Part shown: positions 33,400 to 36,347 of the stretch, one piece after another | Position numbering within the stretch: position 1 is the stretch's first letter | Layout of the letters: every line of letters begins with the position of its first letter | Assembly (NCBI GenBank): GCA_002333425.1 | Contig: DDBL01000062.1 | Location: forward strand, 43,362-79,708 | Source: Leptospiraceae bacterium UBA2033 | GTDB lineage: Bacteria > Spirochaetota > Leptospiria > Leptospirales > Leptospiraceae | Length of the DNA stretch: 36,347 bases | Direction of reading: 5' to 3' | Translations under genes and position numbers: made by a program | The notes under the pieces: model-generated | Databases searched by the model: none | What the model saw: the letters and a program-made list of their open reading frames with translations, nothing else | Told to the model about the DNA's origin: nothing

Positions 33400-35205
33400 T
33401 TATTTACTAACTCTCTTCCTCAAATTTCCATCCAAAACTTTTTTACGAAGTCTTAAAGATGAGGGGGTAACTTCGAGTAACTCATCATCATCTAAGAATT
33501 CGATAGCTTGTTCGAGAGAAAGTTTACGAGGAGGAACAAGGCGAATTGCTTCATCTGTTCCACTTGCGCGAACGTTCGTTAGTTTTTTTCCTTTGCATGG
33601 ATTTACTTCTAGGTCATTCTCGCGAGAGTGCTCTCCAATAATCATTCCTGGGTAAACAGAAACAACTGGGTCGATGAAGAGTGCGCCGCGTTCTTGGATT
33701 TTCCAGAGAGAATAAGCAGTAGTATCCCCTGAGTCCATAGAAATGAGAGCACCGTTTTTACGACCAGGAATTTCACCTTTATAAGGACCATATTTTAAAA
33801 AACGAGAAGTAGATACACCTTCTCCTCTGGTTTCAGAAATAAAATATCCTCTAAATCCAATCATACCACGAGTAGGAATGATATACTCAACACGTGTAAT
33901 TCCAGAATCATGCGCGTCCATATGAGTCATCTCGCCTTTACGACGATTGAGTTCAGAAATGATCTGACCTGTAAATCTATCAGGCATATCCATAACTAAT
34001 GTTTCGTAAGGTTCTAACTTAGATCCATCTTCTGCAGTTCTATAAATTACTTCAGGTTTGGAAACTTGTAATTCATAACCTTCACGACGCATATTTTCAA
34101 TCAAGATAGAAAGGTGTAATTCCCCTCTTCCTAAAATTTTAAAACGATCTTTGTCATCTGTTTCTTCCAAGCGCATAGCAACGTTTACCTGCAACTCTTT
34201 GTCGAGACGTTCCCGTATATTGCGGGTAGTCACGAGTTTCCCCTCTTTGCCAACGAAAGGAGAATTGTTTACCATAAAGAACATAGATACAGTAGGCTCA
34301 TCTACAGAAATAGGCGGAAGTGGAAGTGGTTGATTCAAATCACAAACAGTATCTCCAATAAACAAATCAGATATACCGGCTAACGCAATGATATCCCCTG
34401 CTTCTGCAGATTCTATTTCATGTCGCTTCAAACCTTCAAAACCATAAAGTTTTGAAATTTTATAATTTACAGTTTTTCCGTCTTTCATTGTAACAAGAGT
34501 AATATCCTGTCCTTTACGAATGGTTCCTTGGTAAATTTTTCCAATCGCAATACGACCAACGTATTCACTGTAGTCAAGGCTTGTTACTTGGAATTGAAGA
34601 GGAGCTTTTACATCTCCCGTAGAAAGAGGAACATGTTTTAAAACCATGTCTAAAAGTGGCTCTAGGTTCTTTCCAGGAGCATCTTTTACATCGTTTACCG
34701 CCCAACCTAATTTGGCAGAGGCAAATATAATTGGAAAATCCATTTGTTCATCAGTAGCACCTAAATCGTGAAACAAATCAAATACCATATCGACAACTTT
34801 ATTCGGTCTAGCTCCATCACGGTCGACCTTATTTACAACTAAAATTGGTCTATGACCCAATTGAAGTGCTTTGCCTAATACAAATCGAGTCTGTGGCATT
34901 GGACCGTCAAATGCATCCACAAGTAGCAAAGAGCTATTCGCCATATTTAGAACTCGCTCTACTTCTCCACCAAAGTCAGAGTGACCAGGCGTGTCTACAA
35001 TATTGATTCTAGTGCCTTTATATTGCACTGCTGTATTTTTCGCTAAAATTGTGATTCCACGTTCTTGCTCTAAGTCGTTAGAGTCCATCATACGTTCGCG
35101 ATTTTCTTTTGATGTGATTGCACCTGTCTCTTTTAAAATTCCATCTAGTAAAGTAGTCTTACCATGGTCGACGTGCGCTATGATACAAATATTTCTTATT
35201 TCCAT
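33400..35205 (-). CDS. typA: Ribosome-associated translational GTPase TypA/BipA
   Basis: From the ATG at 35205 the product has 601 residues; an ATG at 35214 adds three. G1 is AHVDHGKTT, G3 is DTPGHSDFGGEVERVL and G4 is NKVDRDGARP. Domain II, the EF-G-like domains III/V and the TypA-specific C-terminus (DSGDTTAYSLWKIQERGALF, SRENDLEVNPCKGKKLTNVR) follow. It binds the 70S ribosome and is needed for assembly or growth under stress. It is transcribed divergently from rplU. MEIRNICIIAHVDHG matches family starts, hence the start chosen. The assignment is firm. Confidence 0.95.
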   Translation of the reverse strand: MEIRNICIIAHVDHGKTTLLDGILKETGAITSKENRERMMDSNDLEQERGITILAKNTAVQYKGTRINIVDTPGHSDFGGEVERVLNMANSSLLLVDAFDGPMPQTRFVLGKALQLGHRPILVVNKVDRDGARPNKVVDMVFDLFHDLGATDEQMDFPIIFASAKLGWAVNDVKDAPGKNLEPLLDMVLKHVPLSTGDVKAPLQFQVTSLDYSEYVGRIAIGKIYQGTIRKGQDITLVTMKDGKTVNYKISKLYGFEGLKRHEIESAEAGDIIALAGISDLFIGDTVCDLNQPLPLPPISVDEPTVSMFFMVNNSPFVGKEGKLVTTRNIRERLDKELQVNVAMRLEETDDKDRFKILGRGELHLSILIENMRREGYELQVSKPEVIYRTAEDGSKLEPYETLVMDMPDRFTGQIISELNRRKGEMTHMDAHDSGITRVEYIIPTRGMIGFRGYFISETRGEGVSTSRFLKYGPYKGEIPGRKNGALISMDSGDTTAYSLWKIQERGALFIDPVVSVYPGMIIGEHSRENDLEVNPCKGKKLTNVRASGTDEAIRLVPPRKLSLEQAIEFLDDDELLEVTPSSLRLRKKVLDGNLRKRVSK

Positions 35206-35251
35206 GACTACCATAAATTTCGAGATTAGTTTGCTGTCGATACATTTCGTC

Positions 35252-35277
35252 TTGACTCCTAGCTAGGAAGATAAAAT
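35252..35277 (+). promoter_or_regulatory. Candidate promoter and 12-bp palindrome before rplU
   Basis: TTGACT (35252-35257) and TAAAAT (35272-35277) could serve as -35 and -10, but the 14-base spacing is short. The perfect palindrome TCCTAGCTAGGA (35257-35268) lies between them, a place where a regulator could bind. It is in the 87-bp region shared by divergent typA and rplU. Sequence match only. Confidence 0.3.
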
Positions 35278-35312
35278 GTGGAATTTACTACTAATTAGAA
35301 ATGGATAAAAAT

Positions 35313-35621
35313 ATGTACGCAGTTATTTCACTCAGTAACCAACAATTCAAAGTGCAGAAAGACCAAGTTTTTCTTGCTCAAAAATCCGATAAACCTGTCG
35401 GAACAGAATTTGACGCTCAAATTCTTCTTACAGCACAAGAGAATAAAGTCAATATTGGCTCCCCGACAGTAAGTGGCGCTAAAGTAACTCTCAAAGTTTT
35501 AGAAGACGTGAGAGGAGAAAAAATTGACGGATTCAAATACAAAAGAAGAAAAAATTACCATAGACAATGGGGTCATAGACAAGACCTACAGAAGTTTCAA
35601 GTAACCAATCTTAGCTTTTGA
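35313..35621 (+). CDS. rplU: 50S ribosomal protein L21
   Basis: From the ATG at 35313 the product has 102 residues, the usual length. It contains MYAVISLSNQQFKVQ, IGSPTVSGAKVTLKVLED and FKYKRRKNYHRQWGHRQ, the L21 signature that binds 23S rRNA. An ATG at 35301 is in frame but adds four residues unlike family starts. GGAT 9 bases before 35313 may serve the ribosome. It heads rplU-prp-rpmA. Confidence 0.93.
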   Translation: MYAVISLSNQQFKVQKDQVFLAQKSDKPVGTEFDAQILLTAQENKVNIGSPTVSGAKVTLKVLEDVRGEKIDGFKYKRRKNYHRQWGHRQDLQKFQVTNLSF

Positions 35622-35938
35622 TTATAATAGAAATTCAAAAAGATAAAAAAGGAAATTATACAGGACTAAAGAGTCAGGGACATGCACCAGATTCATTTGG
35701 AAAACAAGGAAATAATATTCTTTGTGCTGCAGTCTCTACCCTAGTCCAAACATTATATTTACATTTGAAGATTATGTCTAATGTTTCTCATGAAACAATC
35801 CGAAAAGGATTTCTTTCATTGGAAGTTTCAGAGACAAACAAAGATACAAATCTTACATTTGAAGTGATAATGACAGGAATACACAATTTATTTAAGCAGT
35901 ACCCTGAAGAAATTCAGTTAGTAGAAAGTAATACTTAG
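35618..35938 (+). CDS. prp: Prp-type ribosomal-processing cysteine protease homologue (YsxB)
   Basis: The product has 106 residues. It has SQGHAPDSFGKQGNNILCAAVSTL, with the catalytic His and Cys (His22, Cys36) and the GNxIxCAAVS context of the family. In Firmicutes, Prp cuts an N-terminal extension from L27. Here the L27 encoded next has no such extension, so the substrate must be another protein or the activity is different. The start is TTG at 35618, overlapping the rplU stop by 4 bases (TTGA), so translation is coupled. The position between rplU and rpmA is the conserved one. Confidence 0.85.
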   Translation: MIIIEIQKDKKGNYTGLKSQGHAPDSFGKQGNNILCAAVSTLVQTLYLHLKIMSNVSHETIRKGFLSLEVSETNKDTNLTFEVIMTGIHNLFKQYPEEIQLVESNT

Positions 35939-35947
35939 GAGTTTAAA

Positions 35948-36223
35948 ATGGCACATAAAAAAGGTGGCGGTTCATCAAAAAACGGTAGAGACTCAGCGTC
36001 GCAAAGACTTGGTCTTAAAAGATCTGGTGGTCAATGGGTTAAAGCTGGAAATATCCTCATGAGACAAAGAGGAACAACTTTCAGAGCAGGAACAAATGTA
36101 GGGATTGGTCGTGACCATACTCTATTTGCTCTTGTAGATGGAATTGTAACTTTTGGATACTTTGACAAAAAAAGACAAAAAATTTCCATCGTTCCAAAAG
36201 CTGCAACAACAGTAGCAGTTTAG
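35948..36223 (+). CDS. rpmA: 50S ribosomal protein L27
   Basis: The product has 91 residues. It starts MAHKKGGGSSKNGRDS, with RLGLKRSGGQWVKAGNI and GTTFRAGTNVGIGRDHTLFAL, the classic L27. The N-terminus reaches the peptidyl transferase centre. TTAGGAG lies just before the ATG, and an in-frame TAG four codons upstream rules out a longer N-terminus. The protein is therefore made in mature form. No recognisable gene follows in the remaining 124 bases (obg, often next, is not visible). Confidence 0.95.
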   Translation: MAHKKGGGSSKNGRDSASQRLGLKRSGGQWVKAGNILMRQRGTTFRAGTNVGIGRDHTLFALVDGIVTFGYFDKKRQKISIVPKAATTVAV

Positions 36224-36347
36224 TAATAGCGGGCACCTCGATACAAAATCCTGATATTCAACAGAAATTTCACTCGGTGTCCGATCTCTTTAGTTCAAGT
36301 AAGAATATAAATGTTGCTCGTAATTACTCAGCATAAGTTATTGCCAC

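Noticed and set aside
36224..36347. Open frame after rpmA ending NINVARNYSA then stop
   Set aside because: It has no start codon or ribosome site and overlaps the rpmA stop; probably chance. No tRNA or terminator was seen in this tail.
1..36347. CRISPR arrays, tRNA or rRNA genes
   Set aside because: No regularly spaced direct repeats, TPsiC-arm-like motifs or rRNA segments were noticed; a covariance-model scan would settle it.

Overview
The window looks like a chromosomal segment of a low-GC spirochaete of the Leptospira type. The evidence is a DUF1564 protein (a family I know only from Leptospira), spirochaete-style lipoprotein signals, AT-rich codon use, short dispersed purine-rich repeats, and the gene content around rpoN/hprK/ntrYX. 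The species cannot be named from sequence alone. No tRNA, rRNA, CRISPR array or intact transposase gene was seen.

Layout. (a) 1-170: the 5' end of panC, minus strand, cut by the window edge. (b) 171-501: a repeat-rich gap with a MITE-like inverted-repeat element. (c) 502-11626: a compact eight-gene operon on the minus strand. In transcription order it encodes a secreted protein with a degenerate von Willebrand-like motif, a small 3-TM protein, a tubulin/FtsZ-like protein, a 1157-aa actin/Hsp70-like ATPase, a bitopic coiled-coil protein, a MotA/ZorA-like stator with a very long tail and an extra C-terminal domain, a MotB/ZorB-like partner, and a small lipoprotein. This is the most unusual part of the window: an ion-channel motor pair coupled genetically to two cytomotive-type NTPases. 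It resembles the ZorAB half of Zorya defence but has none of the known Zorya effectors. (d) 11803-12985: a probable membrane-anchored polymorphic toxin with an overlapping immunity-like gene. (e) 13150-16598: an SH3-domain secreted protein, a uracil-DNA-glycosylase-fold protein with altered catalytic motifs, and PriA with only one zinc site. (f) 16722-26056: a tightly packed nine-gene operon joining LPS transport (LptA-like, LptB), sigma-54 (RpoN), the nitrogen-type PTS (HprK, HPr/NPr), the NtrY/NtrX two-component pair, RlmD and a DUF167 protein. (g) 26297-26797: DUF1564. (h) 27098-31595, plus strand: two paralogous soluble multi-PAS histidine kinases with the decayed remnant of a third between them. 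The second kinase is split by a frameshift at a T9 tract. (i) 31680-33354: an unknown membrane protein and an unknown CxxC protein. (j) 33400-36223: typA/bipA, diverging from rplU-prp-rpmA.

How the genes work together. Region (f) is an envelope/nitrogen control unit in the style of the proteobacterial lpt-rpoN-PTS locus, with the sigma-54 factor and a sigma-54 activator encoded together. Region (c) reads as one membrane machine: stator pair, coiled-coil linker, and actin-like and tubulin-like NTPases in the cytoplasm, with secreted and lipoprotein parts outside. Its biological output is unknown; anti-phage defence is one hypothesis.
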